Assembly (NCBI GenBank): GCA_034439755.1
Contig: JAWXAZ010000010.1
Coordinates: 1 to 64,000, forward strand
Direction: 5' to 3'
Length of the DNA: 64,000 nt
Source: B1 sp034439755
GTDB taxonomy: Bacteria > Bacteroidota > Bacteroidia > UKL13-3
Notes under the pieces: model-generated
What the model saw: the letters and a program-made list of their open reading frames with translations, nothing else
What the model was told of the DNA's origin: nothing
Database searches by the model: none
Program-made: the position numbers and the translations under genes
Shown: one piece after another, positions 10,808 through 18,305 of the stretch
How positions within the stretch are numbered: position 1 is the stretch's first letter
How the letters are laid out: the number at the start of each line of letters is the position of its first letter

Positions 10808-11854
10808 CTAAAACACAAAGTTAAAAGATGCTTGATATAAAATTCCACGTAGGTTTCGGTTCATTTCATTTAGAGGTAAGAAATAACTTACTTTATTGTC
10901 TATTAAGATGTTTTTGGTCTTAAGAAATTCAATCCCAATACTCAGGTTGACATTGGGAACAAATACACTGTTTTTGTTGTTGTTTTGGTTGGTTATAAAT
11001 CCACCAACCTGATAACCGGTATAAAGGTTTAAGTACTTCCGTTTGCCTCTGCCAAAGTTTCGAGGGTAGAAATCTTGACCAAAGTTTATTAAGAACAGCT
11101 CATTAATAAGGGATGTGTCACTTAAGTTATTTTCTAAGACTTTGTAAACCCCAAGGTTAAAATAGCTTTTACCTCGTGTAAACATGTACTTTACACTTAG
11201 TCCTTGGTATAGAGATGAACTAATACCTGTAGTTGGGTTTTCAATTTTTAACAGGCCATATTCAATACCGGGCATATTTACAAAGGACACGCGCGAATTG
11301 TTTGGTGTACTTAATTCGTCATTTATGGTAAATTTTACGGAACACAAACTGTCGTATACATTTTTATTATATTGGTTAACCTCTACCTCTAAATTGGCTA
11401 TGGTTGAAAGGTTATGGGAGATTTTATTGTATATGCTTTCTGTGTTTCTATTCGAATTTGGCAGCAGGGTGTCTTTAAGTTGATTGGTATAAATTTTATT
11501 CTCGAATTTGAGTTTTTCAATTTTGTTTTCTCGCTCCTTAACTTTTTGTTGAATGTTCTCTGTGTTAAACGTGTTTTGGGTAATATATCCCAATTTATTG
11601 GCTAATGAATCAACACTCGATAAAAGGTTTAGGTCTATAAAAAACTCGCAATAATAGCGGGTAGTGCTATAATCTGTGTTCGATATTAGGGCTTTATTTC
11701 GTTTAATAAAGAGGTTCAATTTGGAACTACTTTCATCAAGTTTGCTCACATAAACCTGAATGGTTTTGTTACTTGGAGCTTCTTGTGCCTTTGCAGTAAA
11801 AATGATACCCACAAGAAAAATTAGTGCCAAAGATTTAGTTATAGGTGAGCTCAT
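10808..11854 (-). CDS. Secreted protein of unknown function, probable outer-membrane barrel
   Basis: I do not recognise a family. The 348-residue product has a signal peptide cut after AKA (residue ~23). A charged, probably coiled-coil stretch follows (about 95-165, rich in Lys, Glu, Asn). The C-terminal half has alternating polar and aromatic residues and ends in SFNFVF, a terminal Phe typical of outer-membrane beta barrels. Repeated GLYKI/YLNLYTGYQ-type strands support a small barrel. It stands alone: 150 bp from the carboxylase gene and about 390 bp from the SRP RNA gene. Envelope location is well supported; function is unknown. Confidence 0.7.
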   Translation of the reverse strand: MSSPITKSLALIFLVGIIFTAKAQEAPSNKTIQVYVSKLDESSSKLNLFIKRNKALISNTDYSTTRYYCEFFIDLNLLSSVDSLANKLGYITQNTFNTENIQQKVKERENKIEKLKFENKIYTNQLKDTLLPNSNRNTESIYNKISHNLSTIANLEVEVNQYNKNVYDSLCSVKFTINDELSTPNNSRVSFVNMPGIEYGLLKIENPTTGISSSLYQGLSVKYMFTRGKSYFNLGVYKVLENNLSDTSLINELFLINFGQDFYPRNFGRGKRKYLNLYTGYQVGGFITNQNNNKNSVFVPNVNLSIGIEFLKTKNILIDNKVSYFLPLNEMNRNLRGILYQASFNFVF

Positions 11855-12206
11855 ATAAATTTTTTATTAGGTTCAAAGATAAAGGATTTTATAGTATTTA
11901 TCTTTTTATTGGCTAATTGGATTTATTTGGTCTACTAATTTATCCTAATTATAATTTTTGACCTGTTATGTGCCCAAAAGCATGCCTTGGTTAACTGCCA
12001 GATAACAAAAAACCACCTAAAGGTCTCCAATAAATACAATCTTCCCTTTAAGGATTCTTGTTTATGCATTTGCATATTTATTCATAGCGAATGAGGTATC
12101 TATGCCCTTTTGAGTGTTTACTTATTTATTCTATCCTTGCTTAAAAGCAATATTGCTTTACTAAAGTCACAGATAATCAATTGTTTTTGAATTATTGTAA
12201 GATATT
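11855..12206. other. Intergenic region, nothing recognised
   Basis: About 350 bp of AT-rich sequence lies between the envelope protein gene and the SRP RNA promoter. No open frame with family signatures, no tRNA cloverleaf and no strong hairpin were seen. The promoter of the gene at 10808-11854 should lie at its left end, but no convincing TAnnTTTG box was found there. Confidence 0.5.
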
Positions 12207-12238
12207 TTTGCTTGGTTACCTTCAAAACCATACTTTTG
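12207..12238 (+). promoter_or_regulatory. Bacteroidota-type sigma promoter of the SRP RNA gene
   Basis: A -33 box TTTG (12207-12210) is separated by 20 bp from a -7 box TACTTTTG (12231-12238), which matches TAnnTTTG exactly. This is the consensus known for the primary sigma factor of Bacteroidota. The start expected a few bases later coincides with the 5' end of the SRP RNA helix at 12244, which supports both calls. Confidence 0.8.
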
Positions 12239-12243
12239 CGCTT

Positions 12244-12339
12244 GGGTGAGCCCTGTACGATCAGCTCCCTCTAATCCCCCCAGGACAGGAATGAAGCAAG
12301 GGCGTGAGGTTGTAGCGATGCGATGCAGTAAGCTTGCCC
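12244..12339 (+). ncRNA. ffs: Signal recognition particle RNA, small (4.5S-like) type
   Basis: The conserved SRP helix 8 core is visible at about 12280-12303: CCAGGACAGGAATGAAGCAA, matching the bacterial pattern CAGG-C-GGAA-AGCA. The ends pair: GGGTGAGC (12244-12251) with GCTTGCCC (12332-12339), including G-U pairs, and further pairing continues inward (CTGTA with the GCAG segment). A T-run follows directly (12340-12346), as expected for an intrinsic end. Length is about 96 nt, the usual small form. The RNA binds Ffh and targets nascent membrane proteins. A short open frame overlapping it is not coding. Confidence 0.9.
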
Positions 12340-12501
12340 TTTTTTTATTCTCTACCGCAATCTTGGAAAAGGTGGATTGCCCAAATCAGCACAATTCTTC
12401 CCAATCCCCAATTTTATTAAACCTAAAAAATGCACAGCCTACAAGCCCAAACAGCTTGCATAAAGCTTAGCTCTTCTGCTTCAGTTTTTCATTTTCTTTT
12501 T

Positions 12502-12801
12502 GCCTTACATAACCTATTTTCATTTAGCCTTGCATAACCTGTTTTCTTTTTGCCTTACATAACCTATTTTCATTTAGCCTTACATAACCTGTTTTCTTTT
12601 AGCCTTGCATAACCTGTTTTCTTTTAGCCTTACATAACCTGTTTTCATTTAGCCTTACATAACCTATTTTCATTTAGCCTTGCATAACCTGTTTTCTTTT
12701 TGCCTTACATAACCTGTTTTCTTTTTGCCTTACATAACCTATTTTCATTTAGCCTTACATAACCTGTTTTCATTTAGCCTTGCATAACCTATTTTCATTT
12801 A
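12502..12801. repeat. Tandem array, 12 perfect-length 25 bp units
   Basis: Twelve head-to-tail units of exactly 25 bp occupy 300 bp without a spacer. The unit pattern is GCCTTRCATAACCTRTTTTC followed by WTTTW. Variation is confined to unit positions 6 (A/G), 15 (A/G), 21 (A/T) and 25 (A/T). A degenerate tail of a unit precedes it (about 12482-12501) and a truncated GCCTG follows. The period is not a multiple of three and no open frame runs through it. It lies between the SRP RNA gene and the inverted-repeat modules of the ATPase-nuclease gene. It is not a CRISPR, because there are no unique spacers. Confidence 0.95.
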
Positions 12802-12843
12802 GCCTGTTGCTTTAAATCTAAAAAAAAGCCAAAATTTTATTAC

Positions 12844-12891
12844 TATAAGTTGCTAAATCATTTAATTTTTTACTAGATTTAGCGAGTTATA
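12844..12891 (+). repeat. 48 bp inverted-repeat module, copy 1
   Basis: The left arm TATAAGTTGCTA (12844-12855), a 24 bp spacer beginning AAT, and the right arm TAGCGAGTTATA (12880-12891) form an imperfect inverted repeat. The same architecture, with arm starts 36 bp apart, recurs at 12896-12943 and 14376-14423. It lies 42 bp after the 25 bp tandem array and 60 bp upstream of the ATPase-nuclease start codon. Confidence 0.75.
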
Positions 12892-12895
12892 AATA

Positions 12896-12943
12896 TGTAA
12901 ATTGCTAAATATGGTATAATTTGTATATTTGGAGCGAGTTATA
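12896..12943 (+). repeat. 48 bp inverted-repeat module, copy 2, over the promoter
   Basis: The left arm TGTAAATTGCTA (12896-12907), a 24 bp spacer beginning AAT, and the right arm GAGCGAGTTATA (12932-12943) repeat the layout of copy 1. This is the most diverged copy (left arm 10 of 12 against copy 1). It starts 52 bp after copy 1 and ends 8 bp before the ATG at 12952. Its spacer contains the predicted -7 box, so a protein bound to the arms would cover the promoter. Confidence 0.65.
12902..12931 (+). promoter_or_regulatory. Probable promoter of the ATPase-nuclease gene
   Basis: TATATTTG at 12924-12931 is an exact TAnnTTTG -7 box. A -33-like TTG at 12902-12904 lies 19 bp upstream. The expected start, about 12938, leaves a leader of roughly 14 nt before the ATG. 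Both boxes lie within inverted-repeat module 2, which suggests the module is an operator. The -33 element is only a partial match. Confidence 0.5.
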
Positions 12944-12951
12944 AATTAGCT

Positions 12952-14388
12952 ATGGGAACAAATATTATTGGTCGGCATAAAGAATTGACGCAGTTTACAG
13001 CCCTAATGAAATCAAAGCAGTCTGAATTTGTGGCGGTTTATGGAAGAAGGCGAGTAGGAAAAACTTTTTTGATTAGAGAGACATTTTCTAATACATTTAG
13101 TTTTCAATTAACAGGTTTGGCCAATGCTAATTTGGCCCAGCAGTTAGTTAACTTTAGTGCTGCAATAAATAACTATTATCCAACCAATAAAATATGGCCA
13201 ATTCCTAAAACTTGGTTTGAGGCCTTTCAACAATTAATAGGGTTATTAGAGAAGACGAAGCAATCAAAAAAAATAATATTTTTAGACGAATTGCCTTGGT
13301 TAGATACTCCAAGGTCTAATTTTATTCAAGCCCTAGAGCATTTTTGGAATAGCTGGGCTTCTGCCCGCAAAGATATTTTATTAATTGTTTGTGGTTCTGC
13401 GGCATCATGGATGCTCAATGTGCTCATTAATAACAAAGGTGGTTTACACAACAGAATTACCTGCAAAATGAAAATTGTTCCATTTACATTAGCAGAATCA
13501 GAGTTGTACTTTCAATCGAAAGGAATAAAATGGAACCGATACCAAATTCTAGAAAATTATATGGTTATGGGCGGCATTCCCTTCTACATGAATGCAGTTA
13601 AAAAAGGAAAGAGCGCAACGCAGGCAATAAATGAATTGTGTTTTGATGAGGATGGCTTATTAACAAGTGAGTTTGAAAACTTATATGCTTCACTTTTTAG
13701 GCAATCTGCAAATCATATTTTGGTGGTTAAGGCATTAAGCAAAAAAGCGAAAGGTCTTAGCAGGGAAGAAATTATTAGCTATGCTAAAATACCTAATGGT
13801 GGAGGTACCAGCAAGGTGTTAATGGAGCTTGAATTAAGTGGTTTTATTAGAACCTATGTTCCATTTGGAAAACAAACCAAGGACACTTTATACCAATTGA
13901 TTGATTTTTATACCCTTTTTTATTTTAAATTCTTACATGATAGAAAATATAATGATTCTCGCTTATGGTTGAATTTACAAGATACTCCCTTACATCGCAA
14001 TTGGGCAGGCTATGCTTTTGAAATGGTTGCCATGCAACATGTATCTCAACTTAAATTGGCATTGGGTATTAGTGGTGTTCAAAGCAATATTGCTTCTTGG
14101 CGATACCACGATAGTGATGCAGGCGCGCAAATTGATTTATTAATCGATAGAAGAGATCAAGTAATTACCATTTGTGAAATGAAGTTTTCAATTAATGAAT
14201 TTGTTATTGATAAATCGTATGCTGCAAAACTTAGAAATAAAATTGGCTCCTTTAAAAGAGTAAGTAAAACTAAAAGTGCCATTCAACTTTGTATGCTTAC
14301 TACCTATGGTGTTTCCGCTAATAATTATTCTTTAGATTTGGTTCAAAATGATTTATCAATGGATTGTCTTTTTTCTATAACTCGCTAA
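12952..14388 (+). CDS. ATPase with C-terminal PD-(D/E)XK nuclease-like domain
   Basis: This 478-residue protein of the archaeal-type ATPase/DUF234 group has Walker A GRRRVGKT (residues 31-38), Walker B IIFLDE (D112-E113) and a sensor-like IVCGSA near 145. A winged-helix-like middle follows (LSREEIISYAKI, about 270-310). The C-terminal domain has the D395...E409-x-K411 pattern of PD-(D/E)XK nucleases (AQIDLLID, then ICEMKFS). These proteins are patchily distributed and often multicopy; proposed roles include defence or mobile-element functions, but none is firmly established. It is an isolated gene between minus-strand neighbours. Two 48 bp modules lie upstream, and a third runs across its stop codon (the last codons ITR-stop fall in the module arm). 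Mobility or self-regulation is inference. Confidence 0.85.
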   Translation: MGTNIIGRHKELTQFTALMKSKQSEFVAVYGRRRVGKTFLIRETFSNTFSFQLTGLANANLAQQLVNFSAAINNYYPTNKIWPIPKTWFEAFQQLIGLLEKTKQSKKIIFLDELPWLDTPRSNFIQALEHFWNSWASARKDILLIVCGSAASWMLNVLINNKGGLHNRITCKMKIVPFTLAESELYFQSKGIKWNRYQILENYMVMGGIPFYMNAVKKGKSATQAINELCFDEDGLLTSEFENLYASLFRQSANHILVVKALSKKAKGLSREEIISYAKIPNGGGTSKVLMELELSGFIRTYVPFGKQTKDTLYQLIDFYTLFYFKFLHDRKYNDSRLWLNLQDTPLHRNWAGYAFEMVAMQHVSQLKLALGISGVQSNIASWRYHDSDAGAQIDLLIDRRDQVITICEMKFSINEFVIDKSYAAKLRNKIGSFKRVSKTKSAIQLCMLTTYGVSANNYSLDLVQNDLSMDCLFSITR

Positions 14389-14423
14389 ATGTGGCATTTT
14401 AAACATAGATATAGCGAGTTATA
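14376..14423 (+). repeat. 48 bp inverted-repeat module, copy 3, across the stop codon
   Basis: TATAACTCGCTA (14376-14387) and TAGCGAGTTATA (14412-14423) are perfect inverted 12 bp arms around a 24 bp spacer beginning AAT. The left arm encodes the end of the ATPase-nuclease protein, and the stop TAA covers 14386-14388. In RNA it could form a hairpin at the mRNA end. A second, overlapping inverted repeat (AACATAGAT at 14402-14410 with ATCTATGTT at 14427-14435) could form an alternative fold and reaches the stop codon of the convergent mazG-like gene. Confidence 0.85.
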
Positions 14424-14433
14424 AAAATCTATG

Positions 14434-14763
14434 TTATAACTTTTTATTGTTTTTGTGCCTATCCACATCTCTTTTCGTTTTCTTTTCCATATTGCGTTCA
14501 AAGGCTTCCGTTAAGTTAATACCAGTTTGATTAGCCAAACAAATCAATACCCACATTACATCGGCCATTTCATCTGCTAAATCAACCGACTCATCAGATT
14601 TTTTAAATGATTGTTCTCCGTATTTTCTGGCCATAATGCGGGCAACTTCACCTACCTCTTCCATTAAAATGGCGGTATTGGTAAGTTCATTAAAATAGCG
14701 CACTCCTGTGGTGTTTATCCATTCGTCTACGCGTTTTTGTGCGTCTTCAATTGTGATGCTCAT
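14434..14763 (-). CDS. MazG-like nucleotide pyrophosphohydrolase
   Basis: The 109-residue all-alpha protein matches the MazG/dUTPase-like superfamily. EEVGEVARIMARKYGE carries the ExxE motif, and LADEMADVMWVLICLANQTG carries the ExxD motif that binds magnesium. Members hydrolyse non-canonical (d)NTPs to monophosphates and pyrophosphate. The size fits single-domain MazG-like proteins of Bacteroidota. It lies 41 bp downstream of dtd on the same strand and converges with the ATPase-nuclease gene. The exact nucleotide substrate cannot be read from the sequence. Confidence 0.9.
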   Translation of the reverse strand: MSITIEDAQKRVDEWINTTGVRYFNELTNTAILMEEVGEVARIMARKYGEQSFKKSDESVDLADEMADVMWVLICLANQTGINLTEAFERNMEKKTKRDVDRHKNNKKL

Positions 14764-14804
14764 AATTAATTTTTTTTCGATTTTACACTACTTTAATTTG
14801 CAAA

Positions 14805-15257
14805 TTATGATTTATTTTTTGTGTCGATCCAAATTGTAACCGGACCATCATTAATTAAACTAACTTTCATATCTGCCCCAAATTCGCCACTGACAATTGT
14901 TTTCTCGAGGTCGTTGCTTAATTGCAATTTGAGCTTTTCGTAAAGGGGAATGGCAATGTTTGGAGGAGCTGCTTTAATATACGATGGCCTATTGCCTTTT
15001 TTGGTATCGGCATGTAAAGTAAACTGACTCACCACCAAAATTTCGCCATGAATGTCTTTTAGGCTTTTGTTCATTACTGCATTTTCATCTTCAAAGATGC
15101 GTAGGTTTACAATTTTGTTCGAAAGCCAAACAAGGTCTTCATCACCGTCTGCATGCTCTATTCCCACCAATATCAGTAAGCCTCGTTGGATTGAACCGAT
15201 GCTTATACCATTTACTTTTACCGATGCTTCTGTTACTCGTTGTATAAGTGCTCTCAT
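14805..15257 (-). CDS. dtd: D-aminoacyl-tRNA deacylase
   Basis: The 150-residue protein starts MRALIQRVTEASV and has the DTD active-site motif SQFTLHADTKKGNRPS (residues ~78-93) and the Gly-cisPro motif region NDGPVTIWIDT at the C-terminus. It removes D-amino acids, and glycine mischarged on tRNA-Ala, from tRNAs in the cytoplasm. Length is typical. Its start codon overlaps the rsgA stop by 4 bp (ATGA), so the two are translationally coupled. Confidence 0.96.
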   Translation of the reverse strand: MRALIQRVTEASVKVNGISIGSIQRGLLILVGIEHADGDEDLVWLSNKIVNLRIFEDENAVMNKSLKDIHGEILVVSQFTLHADTKKGNRPSYIKAAPPNIAIPLYEKLKLQLSNDLEKTIVSGEFGADMKVSLINDGPVTIWIDTKNKS

Positions 15258-16174
15258 TCGTAAATGTCTTCATTGCTCATCATACTGAGGTAGCTTGTGA
15301 AACGCTCCTCGCTAATTTGTCCGGTTCTTACCGCCTCTTGTATAGCACAATCTGGTTCGTTTATGTGCTTACAATTATTGAACCTACACTGACCAATGAT
15401 GGGCTGCATTTCTTTAAAATAATGACTCACCTCGGCATCTAAAAAATCCACTAATCCAAATTCTCTTATACCTGGTGTGTCTACAATATAACCACCAAAA
15501 TTGAGGGGATGCATTTCGGCAAATGTGGTTGTATGTTGGCCTTTTTGTGAGTAATTTGAAATGGCTGTTGTCTTCAAATGTAAGTTAGGTTCTATGTGGT
15601 TTAACAAGGTCGATTTTCCAACCCCTGAATGTCCGCTAAGCAAGGATATTTTGTTACTTAATAAGCTCTTTAATTCGTCCATACCCTCGCCCGTTACAGT
15701 TGACGTTTTGAGGCATTGGTAGCCAATACGTTCGTATAATTCGATGGTGTAATCTAATACTACTTCAAAACCATTTATCATCAAATCGCATTTGTTAAAA
15801 ACCAATATTGCTGGTATGTGGTATGCTTCAGATGTAATTAAAAATCTGTCTATAAATCCCAGCGATGTCTTAGGAAAAACTAAGGTGATAATTAGCAAAC
15901 TTTGATCGAGGTTACTGGCAATAATATGTGTTTGTTTGCTTAAATTATTAGCCTTTCTTATAATGTGATTTTTGCGTTCTTCAATTTTAAAAATTATCCC
16001 ATTATTCGAATCGGGTTCCATTTCAAATTCAACCACATCGCCAACAGTTATTGGATTGGTGTGCTTAATGCCACTGAGCCTAAATTTACCTTTTAACCTG
16101 CAGCTGTGCAATACGTTTTTTTCGGTTCTAACCAAATACCAACTGCCTGTTGATTTAATAACAATGCCTTTCAT
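15254..16174 (-). CDS. rsgA: Ribosome small-subunit-dependent GTPase A
   Basis: The 306-residue circularly permuted GTPase shows an N-terminal OB fold (residues ~1-70), G4 NKCD (~125), G1 GHSGVGKST (~185), G3 DTPGIREFGL (~230) and a C-terminal zinc module with CRFNNCKHINEPDC. It checks late maturation of the 30S subunit. Its start overlaps the crcB stop by 4 bp and its stop overlaps the dtd start, giving a crcB-rsgA-dtd transcription unit. Confidence 0.97.
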   Translation of the reverse strand: MKGIVIKSTGSWYLVRTEKNVLHSCRLKGKFRLSGIKHTNPITVGDVVEFEMEPDSNNGIIFKIEERKNHIIRKANNLSKQTHIIASNLDQSLLIITLVFPKTSLGFIDRFLITSEAYHIPAILVFNKCDLMINGFEVVLDYTIELYERIGYQCLKTSTVTGEGMDELKSLLSNKISLLSGHSGVGKSTLLNHIEPNLHLKTTAISNYSQKGQHTTTFAEMHPLNFGGYIVDTPGIREFGLVDFLDAEVSHYFKEMQPIIGQCRFNNCKHINEPDCAIQEAVRTGQISEERFTSYLSMMSNEDIYE

Positions 16175-16542
16175 GCGCTAAACCATTTTAACCCTAAAAA
16201 TGCTGCGGCAAATCCAAGTAAATTGCTCAGAAAAAAATAAGTCAAAGCCTTTATGCTTTCTTGATTTTTAACCAAATGAACTAATTCCATTGAATAGGTA
16301 GAAAAGGTGGTAAATCCGCCTAAAATTCCTATAATAAAAAATGGACGAATGCTTTCTTGAAATTGTGGAGTGCCGCTGTATGACGCAAATATTGCTCCTA
16401 AAATAAAGCAGCCTAGAATGTTTACCATTAAGGTTCCAAACGGAAACTCATAAGGAATCAACTGTGCAATTCCACTTATGGTAAGATAGCGAAGCACCGC
16501 GCCCAAAGCGCCACCAAGGGCTATCCAGATGATTTGATTCAT
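16171..16542 (-). CDS. crcB: Fluoride ion exporter CrcB/FluC
   Basis: The 123-residue protein has four membrane helices and the family motifs GGALGAVLRY, GTLMVNILGCF (the Asn lining the fluoride path) and GGFTTFSTYSME. It forms a dual-topology dimer that leaks fluoride out of the cell. It is the first gene of the crcB-rsgA-dtd unit. I found no fluoride riboswitch fold upstream. Confidence 0.96.
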   Translation of the reverse strand: MNQIIWIALGGALGAVLRYLTISGIAQLIPYEFPFGTLMVNILGCFILGAIFASYSGTPQFQESIRPFFIIGILGGFTTFSTYSMELVHLVKNQESIKALTYFFLSNLLGFAAAFLGLKWFSA

Positions 16543-16884
16543 GCCAGCAAGTTACTGTTTTAGGCTCATTTATCCCAAATTTTTCATTTTGTTTTCGGTC
16601 TGAACCAATGGATGGGTTGAAAGTTTTTTACGCTCGATAATTTTGTTGAACCTTCGGCTATAAGAATTTTCATGATCCATCTTTTGATTTTCCCTTTGGT
16701 TTTGTGGCAATGTAGGCACTCAAACAAAAGAGAATTGATCCTATATTGTATAAAGGCCAATGCATTTTAAACCTATCAATAACTCTCTATCAATTGAATT
16801 GTAATCAAATAATTTAAACAAATGATTAATATATTTGATTAAATTATTTTTTTATGTTTTACTTCCCAGCGGAAATGTATTTTC
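16543..16884. other. Divergent intergenic region before the TetR gene
   Basis: 342 bp separate the divergent crcB and TetR genes. It contains one copy of the over-represented near-palindrome (TTCGGTCTGAACC at 16594-16606) and the inverted repeat at 16802-16841, described separately. No gene, riboswitch or tRNA was seen in the rest. Confidence 0.5.
16802..16841. promoter_or_regulatory. Candidate TetR operator (inverted repeat)
   Basis: TAATCAAATA (16802-16811) is perfectly inverted as TATTTGATTA (16832-16841), with 20 bp between. It lies 44 bp upstream of the TetR start codon, where an autoregulatory operator is expected. The stretch is very AT-rich, so chance is a real alternative, and the spacing is wider than in classical TetR sites. 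Confidence 0.35.
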
Positions 16885-17505
16885 ATGGCAAAAAAAATTG
16901 TACATAGCAAGGAAGATGTTCTTAATACCGAAGCCAAAATTAAACAAGCAGCCCAGGCAGTATTTATGCGCAAAGGCTATGCGGCTACGCGTACTAGAGT
17001 CATTGCCGAGGAAAGCGGAATTAACCTCGCCTTAATTAATTATTATTTTAGAAGCAAAGAGAATTTGTTTAACTTGGTTATGCTCGATTGTATGAAGGGT
17101 TTTATAGGAGGACTCAAGCAAATTCTTAACAGAGAGGATCTGAGTTTGGAAGAAAAATTAGGTGAAATAGTTGCGCATTACCTTAGCATGTTTAAAAGTC
17201 AGCCAGATTTGCCCTTGTTTATCTTGCACGAAATTAGGCATAATCCTAATGGAATAGTTAATACCTTAGGCATGAAACAAACCCTCACAAAATCGCATTT
17301 TTATCAACAGTTAAAGGCCGAAGGTCCACCAAAAATTGACCCCATGCATTTTTTGATGAATATCATTGCCCTCACCGTTTTTCCATTTATAGCCTCGCCT
17401 TTGTTTAAAATTGTGGGCGATTTGGATGATGCCAATTATATGAAAATGATGAACGATAGAAAAAAATTAATTCCCATTTGGATGAAACAAATGCTTCAGA
17501 AATAG
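16885..17505 (+). CDS. TetR/AcrR family transcriptional regulator
   Basis: The 206-residue protein has an N-terminal helix-turn-helix domain (about residues 18-64: IKQAAQAVFMRKGYAATRTR, then ESGINLALINYYFRSKENLF) and a helical ligand-binding domain. It lies 14 bp upstream of the TolC remnant on the same strand. That is the usual place for the local repressor of a TolC-HlyD-ABC export operon in Bacteroidota. The structural genes behind it have been destroyed while this frame is intact, so it either controls something else or is a relic still to decay. Confidence 0.92.
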   Translation: MAKKIVHSKEDVLNTEAKIKQAAQAVFMRKGYAATRTRVIAEESGINLALINYYFRSKENLFNLVMLDCMKGFIGGLKQILNREDLSLEEKLGEIVAHYLSMFKSQPDLPLFILHEIRHNPNGIVNTLGMKQTLTKSHFYQQLKAEGPPKIDPMHFLMNIIALTVFPFIASPLFKIVGDLDDANYMKMMNDRKKLIPIWMKQMLQK

Positions 17506-17519
17506 TAAAGGTAATTAAC

Positions 17520-18305
17520 ATGAGATACTTAGAAAAATTAGCTTTGAAATTAAAGCTGGCCATGATTGCCATAGTTGTCTCTGCGGGCATTACTAAGGCA
17601 CAAGATATAAGGATTACTTTACTTGAGTGCCAGAATAATGCACTAGAGAATTATCCGCAGGTGAAGCAACGTGCGTTTATATGGCAATTAAAGGATTACT
17701 TCATTTCAAAAGCCAACAAAGGTTACTTGCTCCAATTATAATTGATTGGTTAGGCTACTTATCAATCGGAGGTAACGCAATCTCCTATGCCCATTCCGGG
17801 TGTAAAAGTGGCAAGCAAAAATCAATATAAGTTTTATGGTGAGCTGAACCAAACGCTTTATGATGGTGGAAATATTCGCAATCAAAAGGGGATTCAAACT
17901 GCTGTTTCTGCCATAGATGAAAATAAATTGAATGTAGATTTGTTTGCCATGAAAGATAGGGTAATTCAGTTGTTTTTTGGCCTCTTAATCCTAGATGAAC
18001 AACTTAAGCAAAATTCTTTGTTGCAAAGTGATATTACTGCAGCTTTAAACGAAACATCTGCTTCGGTTAAATAGGAAGCTAGCCTTAAAAGTAATGAAGA
18101 GTTGTTTTAAGCAGAATTTTTAAAAGCCAAACAACGTAGCATCAATCTTAGCGGAACCCGCAAGGCTTACCTTGATATGCTTAGTCTTTTTACGAACCAA
18201 AAATTGAGCGAAGATACCCAACTTGAAAGACCTGCCTTCCCAGGTTTAAGCAACAAAATAAAGCGGCCAGAATTGAACTTATCTGCCTGCGGTTTTGGGA
18301 TTTAG
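17520..18305 (+). pseudogene. Decayed TolC-family outer-membrane efflux protein
   Basis: Starting at the ATG at 17520, one reading frame reads as a TolC-like protein: a signal peptide cut after TKA, LLECQNNALENYPQVKQ, then GELNQTLYDGGNIRNQKG and RPEL. It is interrupted by in-frame stops at 17739, 17751, 18072 and about 18108, and finally at 18303. No frameshift is needed; decay is by nonsense changes. An intact protein would have about 420 residues, and the coiled-coil second half is missing. Near 18280-18292 the sequence passes directly into the end of an ABC permease gene, which marks a large internal deletion. Confidence 0.85.

Noticed and set aside
12246..12470. 74-residue open frame on the plus strand
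   Set aside because: It overlaps the SRP RNA gene; its Pro/Ser-rich translation is a by-product of the RNA sequence.
12502..12801. CRISPR array
   Set aside because: The 25 bp units abut directly with no unique spacers, and no cas genes are in the window; it is a tandem repeat.
12844..14435. Target-site duplication proving transposition of the ATPase-nuclease cassette
   Set aside because: I compared the bases outside modules 1 and 3 and found no clear direct repeat, so transposition is not claimed.
16543..16640. Fluoride riboswitch upstream of crcB
   Set aside because: I looked for the conserved crcB-motif elements in the leader and did not find them.
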